A DNA stretch of 64,000 nucleotides, taken from Flavihumibacter rivuli (GTDB taxonomy: Bacteria; Bacteroidota; Bacteroidia; Chitinophagales; Chitinophagaceae). The stretch covers positions 400,001 to 464,000 of the forward strand of contig NZ_CP092334.1 of NCBI RefSeq assembly GCF_018595685.2, read 5' to 3'. Under the pieces are notes generated by a model, which searched no databases, was not told the DNA's origin, and was given only the letters and a program-made list of their open reading frames with translations. The translations under genes and the position numbers were made by a program. Positions within the stretch are counted from its first letter, which is position 1; each line of letters begins with the position of its first letter. Of the stretch, positions 51,696 through 61,140 are shown piece after piece.

Positions 51696-54600
51696 ATGAG
51701 ACGACTGCTTCTAGCGGTGCTATGCCTTGTCATATGCCCGTTACTGCTACTCGCGCAAACGCGCCAGATCAACGGCACCGTTGTGGACGCTTCCAACAAC
51801 CAGGGTGTCATCTCCGCCACAGTTAAAGTAAAGGGAACAAACATCAGCACTGCCACAGATGCTGACGGCCGCTTTTCCCTGAATGTACCTACCGGTCCTA
51901 TCGTACTGGAGGTTTCTTCCATTGGCTTTGGTACAGTAGCCTACAATGTAGGGGCTACTGACAACAACATTTCCGTCTCCCTCAGCCAGGCTGGCAAGCA
52001 AATGGATGAGGTAGTGGTTACGGCCCTGGGTATCCGAAAAGAGAAAAAGGCCCTGGGTTATGCCATTTCTGAAGTAAAAGGTGATGAGCTTACCCAGGCC
52101 AGGACCAACAGTGTTGCCATGGGCCTTGTGGGTAAGGTGCCGGGCCTGAACGTAGCAGCTACTGCTACTGGTGCCGGTGGTTCAACCCGTGTAGTATTGA
52201 GGGGTAATACTTCTATCTCTGATAATAACCAGCCACTCTATGTTGTGGACGGTATTCCCATTGATAACTCCAACCGTGGTAATGCCGGTGAGTGGGGTGG
52301 TCGTGATGCCGGTGATGGTATCCAGATGCTGAACCCCGATGAAATTGAATCCATGTCCGTACTGAAAGGCGGTAATGCGGCTGCATTGTATGGTGCCCGT
52401 GCCTCTGCCGGTGTGATCCTGATCACTACCAAGAAGGGTTCCAAGCGCAAGGGCCTGGGTATGGAATTCAATTCCAACTTCCAGGTTGAATCAGTGATGA
52501 ACCTAACTGATTATCAGTATGAGTATGGTCATGGTATCAATGGCCAGGCGCCTACACAGGCCCAGGCCAACAATATTCCATTGAACAGCTGGGGTGGTAG
52601 GCTGGATGGCAGCCAGGTGTACCAGTGGGATGGTGTACAGCGTCCTTACGTTGCGCAGAAGAACAATATCAAGAACTTTTATGATAATGGTACCAACTGG
52701 AACAATACCATCTCCATGTATGGTGGTTCAGACAGGATGACCTATAACTTCTCTATTTCTGACCTGAACAATAAGAGCGTTATCCCCAATTCAACCTTGC
52801 GCAGGAACAACTTCGCAGCGAACATTGGAATGACGCCAATTGATAACCTGACTGTTAACCTGAGTGCCAGGTATATCAGGGAAAGGACCAAGAACCGTCC
52901 CCGTTTGTCTGACTCCCCGGGTAACGCCAACTTCACCATTGGTATCATGCCTACCAGCTGGGATGAGGCTACCTTCAAGGAAAGCAAGTATGACCCCATT
53001 ACCGGTGGTGAAGCGAAGTTCAACAGCAACCCATTCGTTACCAACCCTTATTGGGCTGTTGAAGATTTCCAGCAGAATGATTCCCGTGACAGGTTGATCG
53101 GTGCTGTTGAAGCCCGCTACGACATCAACAAGTGGTTGTATGTACGCGGTCGTATCGGTACTGACCAGTACACCCGTTACAATTTTGAAGTAACCCCAAC
53201 CGGTACCCAGTATTCTCCTGGTGGCCAGATCAATGACCAAAGCACCACTCGTTTCCGTGAATTCAACGGTGAATGGTTGGTAGGTGGTCGCCATGATATT
53301 GGCAGCAAGTTCGGCATCGACGCCTTTGTTGGTGGTAACGCCATGAAGCAGATCGATGAAGTGCAGGGTTATAATGGTAACAACTTCTTTGCCCCTGGTT
53401 TCTACAATATCAATAACCTCGAGCAGAAGAACACTTACTACGGTTATCGTGAGAAGCGCATCAACTCATTATTCGGTTCTGCTGAATTCTCCTATAACAA
53501 GTACCTGTTCCTGACCCTTACTGGTCGTAACGACTGGTATTCTACCCTCCCGGTTGATAATGCATCCCTGTTCTATCCTTCAGTATCTGCCAGCTTCATC
53601 CTCTCTGATGCCCTTAAGCTGCCAACACTGTTTGACTATGCTAAAGTGAGGGCTTCATGGGCTCAAGTGGGTGGCGACCGTAACCCTTATGGCCTGACCC
53701 TGCCTTATAGTGTTGCCAGTGCAACCTATGGTGGATTGCCTGTAGGTAACATTGCAACCAATACCATTCCTAACCAAAACCTGCGTCCTTACCTGGTTAC
53801 TTCCTACGAATTTGGTGTGGAAGCCAGGATGCTGAAGAACAGGTTGGGAATTGACCTGACCTTCTATGACAAGAGGACCACTGACGATATCATCAACAGC
53901 CGTATTTCCCAGACCTCTGGTTTCGGTGATGTATTGATCAACGTAGGTGAGGTGAGCAACAAGGGCGTTGAACTCTTGCTGACCGGTACTCCTATCCAGA
54001 GCAAGAAACTGACCTGGGATGTGAGCTTCAACCTCGGTTACAATAAGAGCGTAGTTGAAAAGATCTCCGACCAGCTGACCTCTGCCCGTATCGCGAATGC
54101 CCGTTCACTGACCGCCTTCATTGAGCACAGGACCGGTATGCCTTTCGGCCAGGTGGTAGCTATTGACTACAAACGCGATGCCCAGGGTAATATCCTGTTG
54201 AAGGATGGTTTCCCCCAGCGTGGTGAGCAGAAGACCTATGGTACTGGTGTTGCACCTTATACATGGGGCTTTAATAACGCCTTCCGTTTTGGCAACTTCA
54301 ACTTCGAATTCCTGATCGATGGCCGCTGGGGTGGTTATATGTACTCCGGTACCAACGACTTTGCAACTTTCCGTGGTTTGCACAAGCAAACAGTGGATGG
54401 ACGTGATGAAGGAATCGTTGCTGATGGTGTAGATGAAGTGACAGGTGCCAAGAACACCGTAAGGGTTGCTGTTCAGGATTACTGGCAGCGTGTTGGTCTG
54501 AACATTTCTTCTCCTTTCGTTTACAAGTCTGATTTCATCAAATTGAGGCAGATCATCTTTGGTTACAGGTTCCCTGAAAACCTTACCAAGAAGACTCCGT

Positions 54601-54770
54601 TCAAAGGTGCCAGCATTTCATTGGTTGGTCGCAACCTGCTGATCATTTCCAAGGATACCCCGAACATCGATCCGGAATCTACCTACAACTCTACCAACGG
54701 GCAGGGTCTGGAATGGTATGGTGCTCCGCCGGTTCGTTCTTTTGGTGTTAACCTGAACCTGAAATTCTGA
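51696..54770 (+). CDS. SusC/RagA-family TonB-linked outer-membrane transporter
   Basis: A 1024-residue outer-membrane importer of oligosaccharides. After a signal peptide (to about residue 20) comes a carboxypeptidase-regulatory-like domain (INGTVVDASNNQGVISATVKVKGT), then the TonB box region EVVVTALGIRKEKK, the plug (PGLNVAATATGAGG, RGNTSISDNNQPLYVVDGIPID, LKGGNAAALYGARASAGVILITTKKG), and a beta-barrel to the C-terminal GVNLNLKF. Length is typical. It forms a complex with the SusD encoded 34 bp downstream, and is expected to carry alpha-mannosides because GH92 enzymes follow. Confidence 0.95.
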   Translation: MRRLLLAVLCLVICPLLLLAQTRQINGTVVDASNNQGVISATVKVKGTNISTATDADGRFSLNVPTGPIVLEVSSIGFGTVAYNVGATDNNISVSLSQAGKQMDEVVVTALGIRKEKKALGYAISEVKGDELTQARTNSVAMGLVGKVPGLNVAATATGAGGSTRVVLRGNTSISDNNQPLYVVDGIPIDNSNRGNAGEWGGRDAGDGIQMLNPDEIESMSVLKGGNAAALYGARASAGVILITTKKGSKRKGLGMEFNSNFQVESVMNLTDYQYEYGHGINGQAPTQAQANNIPLNSWGGRLDGSQVYQWDGVQRPYVAQKNNIKNFYDNGTNWNNTISMYGGSDRMTYNFSISDLNNKSVIPNSTLRRNNFAANIGMTPIDNLTVNLSARYIRERTKNRPRLSDSPGNANFTIGIMPTSWDEATFKESKYDPITGGEAKFNSNPFVTNPYWAVEDFQQNDSRDRLIGAVEARYDINKWLYVRGRIGTDQYTRYNFEVTPTGTQYSPGGQINDQSTTRFREFNGEWLVGGRHDIGSKFGIDAFVGGNAMKQIDEVQGYNGNNFFAPGFYNINNLEQKNTYYGYREKRINSLFGSAEFSYNKYLFLTLTGRNDWYSTLPVDNASLFYPSVSASFILSDALKLPTLFDYAKVRASWAQVGGDRNPYGLTLPYSVASATYGGLPVGNIATNTIPNQNLRPYLVTSYEFGVEARMLKNRLGIDLTFYDKRTTDDIINSRISQTSGFGDVLINVGEVSNKGVELLLTGTPIQSKKLTWDVSFNLGYNKSVVEKISDQLTSARIANARSLTAFIEHRTGMPFGQVVAIDYKRDAQGNILLKDGFPQRGEQKTYGTGVAPYTWGFNNAFRFGNFNFEFLIDGRWGGYMYSGTNDFATFRGLHKQTVDGRDEGIVADGVDEVTGAKNTVRVAVQDYWQRVGLNISSPFVYKSDFIKLRQIIFGYRFPENLTKKTPFKGASISLVGRNLLIISKDTPNIDPESTYNSTNGQGLEWYGAPPVRSFGVNLNLKF

Positions 54771-54804
54771 TAAGAAGGTAATCTGAACTCAAAAAAGTAT
54801 TAAC

Positions 54805-56334
54805 ATGAAACTTAATAAAATAATATATGGTGCATTGATTGGGGCGATCAGCCTTACCGGATGTACCAAGGACTTTGAAACGGTCAATATTGACCCGACC
54901 ACCCAGACAGACCTGGCCACCGACATGTTGTTCACCCAAACCACCCTTGCCGTTTCCGGTGGTGAATACGAAGCATGGCGTACCAACCTGATCTATAATA
55001 GCCAGTTCATCCAGCAGTTTGCTTCACTGGCATGGCCCCAGGGTGACAAATATAATTTTGATGAAGGCTATAACTCTGCCCTATGGGATGCCTATTATGG
55101 CAATGCCATCAAAGGCCTGGTGAACCTGGTTGAGAAGACCAAGGAGTCAGCCATTGATGTAAACTATAACAGTGCTGCAAGGATATTGAAGGCCTACGCC
55201 TTCCTTCGCCTGACCGATAGCTATGGTGATATTCCTTATTCCCAGGCTGGTAAGGGTTACACTGAAGGTATCTTTGCTCCCGTTTATGATGAGCAGAAGA
55301 ATATCCTGGCTGATATCATCAATGAATTGGATGCTGCCGCCAAGGCTTTCGATGCATCCAAACCTTTCAAGGGTGATGTGACCAGCAATGGAGCTAGCAT
55401 TGACAAATGGAAGAAGACAGCATATTCCCTGATGGTGCGTGCCGCCATGAGGATGTCCAAGAAAGCCCCCGCAGATGCCGAAGCTGGTGTTAAGAAGGCT
55501 GTTGCCGGTGGTGTGTTCGCTTCTACTGAAGAGTCTTTCTACATCAAGCATCTTTCTGGCGTGTATGCTAACCCCAACAGTATCGTTCTGGGATATTTTG
55601 CCGGTGGTCGTAATGAACTTTCCGCGAACTCCTTCAAGTTCTCCAAACTGTTCATTGACTGGCTCAAGGCTAAGAATGATCCCCGCCTGAAGATCCTTTC
55701 AGTAGTGAGAACTGGTCCAACCAATAGCCCAACCATTGGAGTAGAGGATGATAATCCTGCTATCCAGAAAGGTTTGCAAAGTGGTACCGATGGCCAGACC
55801 GTAAATGATATCGCCACTTATTCCCAACTGCGTTCAGACTTTGCGGATGCAGATGTGCCCAATTTCCTGGTGACCTACAGTGAGACCATGCTGTTGCTGG
55901 CGGAAGCAAGGCAAAGGAATTGGATCACTACCGGAACCGTTAGTGAATACTACAAGGCTGGCGTGCGTTCTGCCATTGATCAGCTAAAGCTTTATGGCGC
56001 TCCCGCTTCCATTTTTGATGAAGCAGCCATCACTGCCTATGTGAATGGGCTGACCCTGCCTGGAGACGCAGCTGGAATCCTGAAGGATATCAACGAACAA
56101 TATTATGTAGCATCCTTCCTGGATGCATATGAATCCCATGCCAACTGGCGTCGTTCCGGACATCCCCAGTTAACCCCGGTTAACTTCCCCGGTAACTACA
56201 CCAATGGGCAGATCCCCCGCAGGTTCCAGTATCCTGCGAGCGAGAATGGCCTGAATGGTGCCAACCTGGAGGCTGCTATCGCCCGCCAGGGTGCCAACAC
56301 CTGGACTACCCGCGTGTGGTGGGATGCCAACTAA
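54805..56334 (+). CDS. SusD/RagB-family glycan-binding lipoprotein
   Basis: A 509-residue surface lipoprotein (lipobox LTGC, Cys near residue 16) with SusD tetratricopeptide-like helices (YNSALWDAYYGNAIKGLVNL, AARILKAYAFLRLTDSYGDIPYS) and a C-terminal SusD region with NWRRSGHPQLTP. It belongs to the SusD-like/SusD-2 branch with mature N-terminus DFETVNIDPTTQ. It lids the SusC pore and binds the glycan. It is 34 bp after susC and ends with a terminator-like hairpin. Confidence 0.93.
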   Translation: MKLNKIIYGALIGAISLTGCTKDFETVNIDPTTQTDLATDMLFTQTTLAVSGGEYEAWRTNLIYNSQFIQQFASLAWPQGDKYNFDEGYNSALWDAYYGNAIKGLVNLVEKTKESAIDVNYNSAARILKAYAFLRLTDSYGDIPYSQAGKGYTEGIFAPVYDEQKNILADIINELDAAAKAFDASKPFKGDVTSNGASIDKWKKTAYSLMVRAAMRMSKKAPADAEAGVKKAVAGGVFASTEESFYIKHLSGVYANPNSIVLGYFAGGRNELSANSFKFSKLFIDWLKAKNDPRLKILSVVRTGPTNSPTIGVEDDNPAIQKGLQSGTDGQTVNDIATYSQLRSDFADADVPNFLVTYSETMLLLAEARQRNWITTGTVSEYYKAGVRSAIDQLKLYGAPASIFDEAAITAYVNGLTLPGDAAGILKDINEQYYVASFLDAYESHANWRRSGHPQLTPVNFPGNYTNGQIPRRFQYPASENGLNGANLEAAIARQGANTWTTRVWWDAN

Positions 56335-56388
56335 GTTGAATACCGGCATTTTTTAGTTAGAGCAAGCATCAGTATTCGTTTTGGTTAA

Positions 56389-56421
56389 ATGTCGGGTAGG
56401 TCTCTACCCGACATATTTTTT
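56389..56421 (+). terminator. Terminator-like hairpin between susD and the FG-GAP gene
   Basis: ATGTCGGGTAG (56389-56399) pairs exactly with CTACCCGACAT (56404-56414) around a four-base loop and is followed by ATTTTTTCC. Partial termination would lower expression of the enzymes relative to susC and susD. Confidence 0.8.
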
Positions 56422-56470
56422 CCAATCCTTACCTTGTAGTATGGCCAAAGGATTACTGATCGAAAGGGTA

Positions 56471-59400
56471 ATGATAATTCCCTTCCTTAAACACCCATAT
56501 ATGTTATTTCCACTCATCAACCGAATGATCATTGGTTGTGCTGTGCTGTTACTGGCTACAGGACTGCGTGCGCAAGATGAGCGGTTATTCACTTCCCTTT
56601 CCCCTGCTGAAACAGGCGTACTGTTCCAGAATAAACTGGTGGAATCGGCTGAACTCAATATCATCACCTATGAGTATTATTACAATGGCGGTGGGGTGGC
56701 TGCCGGTGATTTCAATAATGACGGGCTGACCGACCTGTATTTTACTTCCAATATCCAACCCAATAAGCTTTACCTCAATAAAGGGAACTTCAGGTTTGAA
56801 GATATCACCCGGACAGCCGGTGTGGCCGGCAGGCCGGGATGGAAGACCGGTGTGTCTGTCGCTGATGTGAATGGCGACGGTTTCCTCGATATTTACGTAT
56901 GTTACTCAGGTGATGTAGATCCTGAGTACCGATCCAACCAACTCTTCATCAATAATGGCAACCTGACCTTTACGGACCGTGCAAAGGAGATGGGAGCGGA
57001 TGATAAGGGGCACAGTACCCATGCGGCTTTCTTTGATTATGACCGCGATGGCGATCTTGACCTTTTTGTATTGAACCATAACATCAAGAACCTCCGGAAT
57101 TTTGATGCTGCCTTCGTTAAGAAGATGGTAGATCCCGATGCCGGTGATCACCTATATGAAAATATCAATGGCAAATTCACGGATGTTACCCAACATGCCG
57201 GGATCATTGCCAATCCCCTTGGCTATGGCCTCGGTGTAAACATTGCAGACATCAACAATGATGGCTGGCCGGATATTTATGTTTCCAATGATTATGTGGA
57301 GGAAGATTACCTCTATATCAATAACCGTAATGGTACATTTAAAGAACAACTAAAGACATCATTCGGGCATTTGTCCAATTTCTCCATGGGTGTGGACATT
57401 GCCGATATCAATAATGACGGCCATACCGATATCTATACCCTGGATATGCTACCGGAAGATAACCGGAGACAAAAATTATTGTATGCGCCTGATAATTATG
57501 AACTGTATAACAATACACTTGCCAATGGATTCTACCACCAGCTCATGCGCAATATGCTGCAGCTGAACAACGGGAATGGCACTTTCAGTGAGATCGGCCA
57601 GTACAGCGGGGTATCCAATACAGACTGGAGCTGGGCGGCATTGCTGGCAGACTATAATAACGACGGCTGGAAGGACCTTTTCGTGACCAATGGTTATGGT
57701 CGGGATATGATCAATCGCGACTTCATGAAGTTCTATGCCAATGAGCGTCTCAAACATTTACAGGGAAAGACCGATAGCCGCATGTTCCAGATGTTGCAAG
57801 GTATCAAGTCTACCCCACTCCATAATTACATTTTTGAGAACAGGGATGGATTACAGTTCAGGGACAGGTCTGTTGACTGGGGATTTGAGGAACTGAATTT
57901 CTCTCACGGTGCCGTATATGCGGACCTCGACAATGATGGCGACCTGGACCTGGTCATGAACAGGATGAACCAGGAGGCCGGTATATACCGTAACAATACC
58001 AGGGAACGTCGGTTGGGTGGTAATTACCTTAAAGTAGCCCTTAAGGGTCCGGGTGGGAATTCATTCACCATCGGCGCCCGTGTTACCGTTCATGCAGGCG
58101 GCCGGCAGTATGTCCTGGAGAATTATCCGGTACATGGATTCCAGTCATCCATGCAGGAGCCCTTACACTTTGGATTCCCGGTAAGCAAGGTGGATACTGT
58201 GATAGTGAGATGGCCTGACGGGACTTACCAAATGATCACCGCTAATATTCCAGTGAATGGGCTATTGTCGATCAGTAAGGATAATGCTACTGCTACAGGC
58301 ATGCCATCCGCTAAAAGGCCCGTTCCGGTTTTTGGGGTGATCGGTCCTAAACTCCAATACCAGCATAAAGAAGACCTGGTGAATGATTTCAAGATCCAGC
58401 CATTGATGCCCAATATGCTTTCTTATTCAGGTCCCAGGATCGCCAGGGCCGATGTGAATGGTGATAAACTGGAAGATATTTATATCTGTGGGCCAAAAGG
58501 CCAGGCGGGCACATTGTTCCTGCAACAGAAGGATGGTAGTTTCCAGCCATCGAAGCAGCAGGCGATTGAGAAGGACGCTGATGCAGAAGATTGCGGGGCA
58601 GTATTCTTCGATGCCGACAAGGATGGCGATATGGACCTTTATGTAGTGAGTGGTGGTTATGCATTTGAAGAAGGGGAGGCCAGTTTGCAGGACAGGCTTT
58701 ACTTTAACCTGAACGGGAATTTTGAAAAATATGCCGGAACCCTGCCGTCGGAAACCAATTCCGGTTCTGTGGTATTACCCATTGATCTGGAAGGGGATGG
58801 TGACCAGGACCTTTTCATTGGCTCAAGGGTGATACCCGGGAAGTATCCTGAGCTTCCTGCTTCTTCTATCCTGGTCAATGATGGTAAAGGGAATTTTACC
58901 TCACTGGCACAAGAAAAGGCTCCGCAGTTGACCAGGCTTGGACTTGTTACTGATGCCGTTTGGGCAGATATCGACAAGGACAGTCAGCCTGAGTTGATCG
59001 TTTGTGGGGAGTGGATGCGCCTGCGCGCCTTCAGGATGGTGAATGGTAAACTGGAAGAACTAACCACAAAGCTATTCAATGATGCATTGAATGGTTGGTG
59101 GAACCGTTTGTCACTCGCTGACCTGGATAAAGATGGGGATCTCGACCTGGTAGCAGGAAACTGGGGACTCAACAGCCAGCTTAAGGCCAATGAGAAAGAG
59201 CCGATTGATTTGTACTATGGCGATTTTGATGGCAATGGTTTTGTGGATCCCCTGTTGTGTTATTATATCCAGGGGAAGTCTTATCCCATGGCTTCCAGGG
59301 ATGAAATGACCGACCAGATGGTAAGCCTTCGCCAGCGATTCCCCACCTATGACAGTTATGCTGATGCGACCATTTCCGATATCCTTTCAGCGGAGCAATT

Positions 59401-59794
59401 GCAATCGGCCAGTCAACTAAGTGCCAATTATCTTCAAACCACATGGTTCGAAAACAAGGATGGAAAATTTTATGTAAGGGAATTGCCAGCCCAGGCCAAT
59501 TTCAGTCCGGTCTACGCTATTCATGTGGATGATTACAATATGGATGGCAACCCGGATATCCTTCTTGGGGGTAATATCGAGCAGGTAAGGATCAAGATCG
59601 GCAAGATCGATGCCAGCTTCGGCACCCTGTTGCTGGGGGATGGCAAGGGCGGTTTCAGGTATCTGAACCAGTCGGAGGCAGGGTTGAACATCAATGGTTG
59701 TATCCGGGACATCATCAGCATAAACGGGGAGAAAGGTAAGCGCGCATTAATGATTGGGTTGAACAATGCTGCGCCGGTATTCCTAACCTACTAA
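56471..59794 (+). CDS. Large FG-GAP/VCBS-repeat protein with ASPIC/UnbV domain
   Basis: A protein of about 1107 residues from the ATG at 56471. In-frame codons at 56381 and 56441 are also possible, but the first lies inside the terminator hairpin. A signal peptide ends LRAQ. At least thirteen Ca-binding-type motifs of the form D-x-[DN]-x-D-G-x-x-D (such as DFNNDGLTDLY, DVNGDGFLDIY, DLDNDGDLDLV, DADKDGDMDLY) predict integrin-like beta-propellers. An ASPIC/UnbV domain (about residues 515-605, ARVTVHAGG, VRWPDG) splits the repeats into two sets. It is secreted or surface-bound. It is encoded in the PUL directly ahead of the haloperoxidase-like gene; its role there is unknown. Confidence 0.88.
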   Translation: MIIPFLKHPYMLFPLINRMIIGCAVLLLATGLRAQDERLFTSLSPAETGVLFQNKLVESAELNIITYEYYYNGGGVAAGDFNNDGLTDLYFTSNIQPNKLYLNKGNFRFEDITRTAGVAGRPGWKTGVSVADVNGDGFLDIYVCYSGDVDPEYRSNQLFINNGNLTFTDRAKEMGADDKGHSTHAAFFDYDRDGDLDLFVLNHNIKNLRNFDAAFVKKMVDPDAGDHLYENINGKFTDVTQHAGIIANPLGYGLGVNIADINNDGWPDIYVSNDYVEEDYLYINNRNGTFKEQLKTSFGHLSNFSMGVDIADINNDGHTDIYTLDMLPEDNRRQKLLYAPDNYELYNNTLANGFYHQLMRNMLQLNNGNGTFSEIGQYSGVSNTDWSWAALLADYNNDGWKDLFVTNGYGRDMINRDFMKFYANERLKHLQGKTDSRMFQMLQGIKSTPLHNYIFENRDGLQFRDRSVDWGFEELNFSHGAVYADLDNDGDLDLVMNRMNQEAGIYRNNTRERRLGGNYLKVALKGPGGNSFTIGARVTVHAGGRQYVLENYPVHGFQSSMQEPLHFGFPVSKVDTVIVRWPDGTYQMITANIPVNGLLSISKDNATATGMPSAKRPVPVFGVIGPKLQYQHKEDLVNDFKIQPLMPNMLSYSGPRIARADVNGDKLEDIYICGPKGQAGTLFLQQKDGSFQPSKQQAIEKDADAEDCGAVFFDADKDGDMDLYVVSGGYAFEEGEASLQDRLYFNLNGNFEKYAGTLPSETNSGSVVLPIDLEGDGDQDLFIGSRVIPGKYPELPASSILVNDGKGNFTSLAQEKAPQLTRLGLVTDAVWADIDKDSQPELIVCGEWMRLRAFRMVNGKLEELTTKLFNDALNGWWNRLSLADLDKDGDLDLVAGNWGLNSQLKANEKEPIDLYYGDFDGNGFVDPLLCYYIQGKSYPMASRDEMTDQMVSLRQRFPTYDSYADATISDILSAEQLQSASQLSANYLQTTWFENKDGKFYVRELPAQANFSPVYAIHVDDYNMDGNPDILLGGNIEQVRIKIGKIDASFGTLLLGDGKGGFRYLNQSEAGLNINGCIRDIISINGEKGKRALMIGLNNAAPVFLTY

Positions 59795-59804
59795 CAAAGA
59801 AAGA

Positions 59805-61139
59805 ATGAGATTGCTTGTTTTGGTTATGGTTTCGCTGTTGTTGCCGGCTGTGATGAATGCACAGTCCGGGAAGGGGAAGCCTTCATTGGCCTATACCTCT
59901 ACCCTGAAGAAAGTGACGGATGTGATGGTAAACGACGTTACATCTCCTGTTGCAGCGAGCCGGTATTATGCCTATATCAACCTGGCAGCCTATGAGGCCG
60001 CTTCCTTATACAGGCCCACAGTGTATCCATCCTTTCACCAGCAGCTCAATAAGTACAACAGTTTAGCCGTTCCGGATAGCCTCCTGAAAGAAACTGATTC
60101 CAGCCTGGTGGTCCTGCTGACCATCCTTAAAACCGGACAGCGGTTATTGCCTTCCGGTTATATGATGAAAGCAGTCATTGACTCATTGACCAGTGCGTAC
60201 CTGCAACAACCGGATGCCCAAAGGAAATATGTCCGTTCGGCTGATATTGCCTATATGGTCACCACACATGTGGCTGCTTATGCAAAGGCGGATGGGTTTA
60301 CCCGACTCAATAACCTGCCCAGGTATACCCCAAAGGAGGGGGATGGATTCTGGAAGCCAACGCCTCCTGGATTCATTTGGCCTATTGAGCCCCATTGGCG
60401 CACCTTGCGTCCCTTTACCCTGGATTCTGCGGCACAATACAAAACCAGGCCACCTGCTCCTTATGATACTGTTGCGAGTTCATCCTTCTACCAGCAATTA
60501 AAGGAGGTGTATGATTACGGGAAGAAAGCCACAGCAGAACAAAAGGAGATCGCCATGTATTGGGACTGCAATCCATTTGCTATCCAGCAGATCGGTCATG
60601 TGGAATTTGGTTTGAAGAAGATATCACCCGGTGGGCATTGGATCGGTATTACCGGCATTGCCTGCCGCATGCAACAATTGTCCATGGGACAGACCGCCTA
60701 TGTTCATGCATTAGTGAGTTTTGCCCTGGCAGATGCCTTCATAGCCTGTTGGGATGAAAAATACAGGAGTGATCGGGTGCGACCGGAGACAGTGATTCAC
60801 CAGCTGATGGACCAGATGTGGATGCCATTGTTGCAAACGCCACCATTCCCTGAATATGTATCAGGACATAGTGTGGCATCAACTGCAGCAGCAGAAGTGC
60901 TCACGAAATTATTTGGTGACAGGTTTGCCTTTACAGACAATACTGAAGTGGAATTCGGACTGAAAGAGAGGGCATTCCCTTCCTTCAGGGCGGCAGCTGC
61001 CGAAGCGGCCATATCCAGGCTATACGGCGGTATTCATTACAGGGATGCTATAACCGAAGGGGAGTGGCTCGGCAAGAAGGTCGGGGAACACCTTATCAGT
61101 CGATTGTCTGCATATTTTTTAACCCTTAGCAAGAAATAA
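59805..61139 (+). CDS. Vanadium-dependent haloperoxidase-like PAP2 protein
   Basis: A 444-residue secreted protein (signal peptide ending MNAQ). The C-terminal helical bundle contains all residues that bind vanadate in haloperoxidases or phosphate in PAP2 phosphatases: Lys319 and Arg326 (DEKYRSDRVRP), Ser353-Gly354-His355 (YVSGH), Arg405 (SRLYGG) and His411 (IHYRD). The family includes bromo- and chloroperoxidases and acid phosphatases; sequence alone cannot choose. It is 10 bp after the FG-GAP gene and 1 bp before the GH92 gene, so it is part of the same transcript. Confidence 0.87.
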   Translation: MRLLVLVMVSLLLPAVMNAQSGKGKPSLAYTSTLKKVTDVMVNDVTSPVAASRYYAYINLAAYEAASLYRPTVYPSFHQQLNKYNSLAVPDSLLKETDSSLVVLLTILKTGQRLLPSGYMMKAVIDSLTSAYLQQPDAQRKYVRSADIAYMVTTHVAAYAKADGFTRLNNLPRYTPKEGDGFWKPTPPGFIWPIEPHWRTLRPFTLDSAAQYKTRPPAPYDTVASSSFYQQLKEVYDYGKKATAEQKEIAMYWDCNPFAIQQIGHVEFGLKKISPGGHWIGITGIACRMQQLSMGQTAYVHALVSFALADAFIACWDEKYRSDRVRPETVIHQLMDQMWMPLLQTPPFPEYVSGHSVASTAAAEVLTKLFGDRFAFTDNTEVEFGLKERAFPSFRAAAAEAAISRLYGGIHYRDAITEGEWLGKKVGEHLISRLSAYFLTLSKK

Positions 61140-61140
61140 A

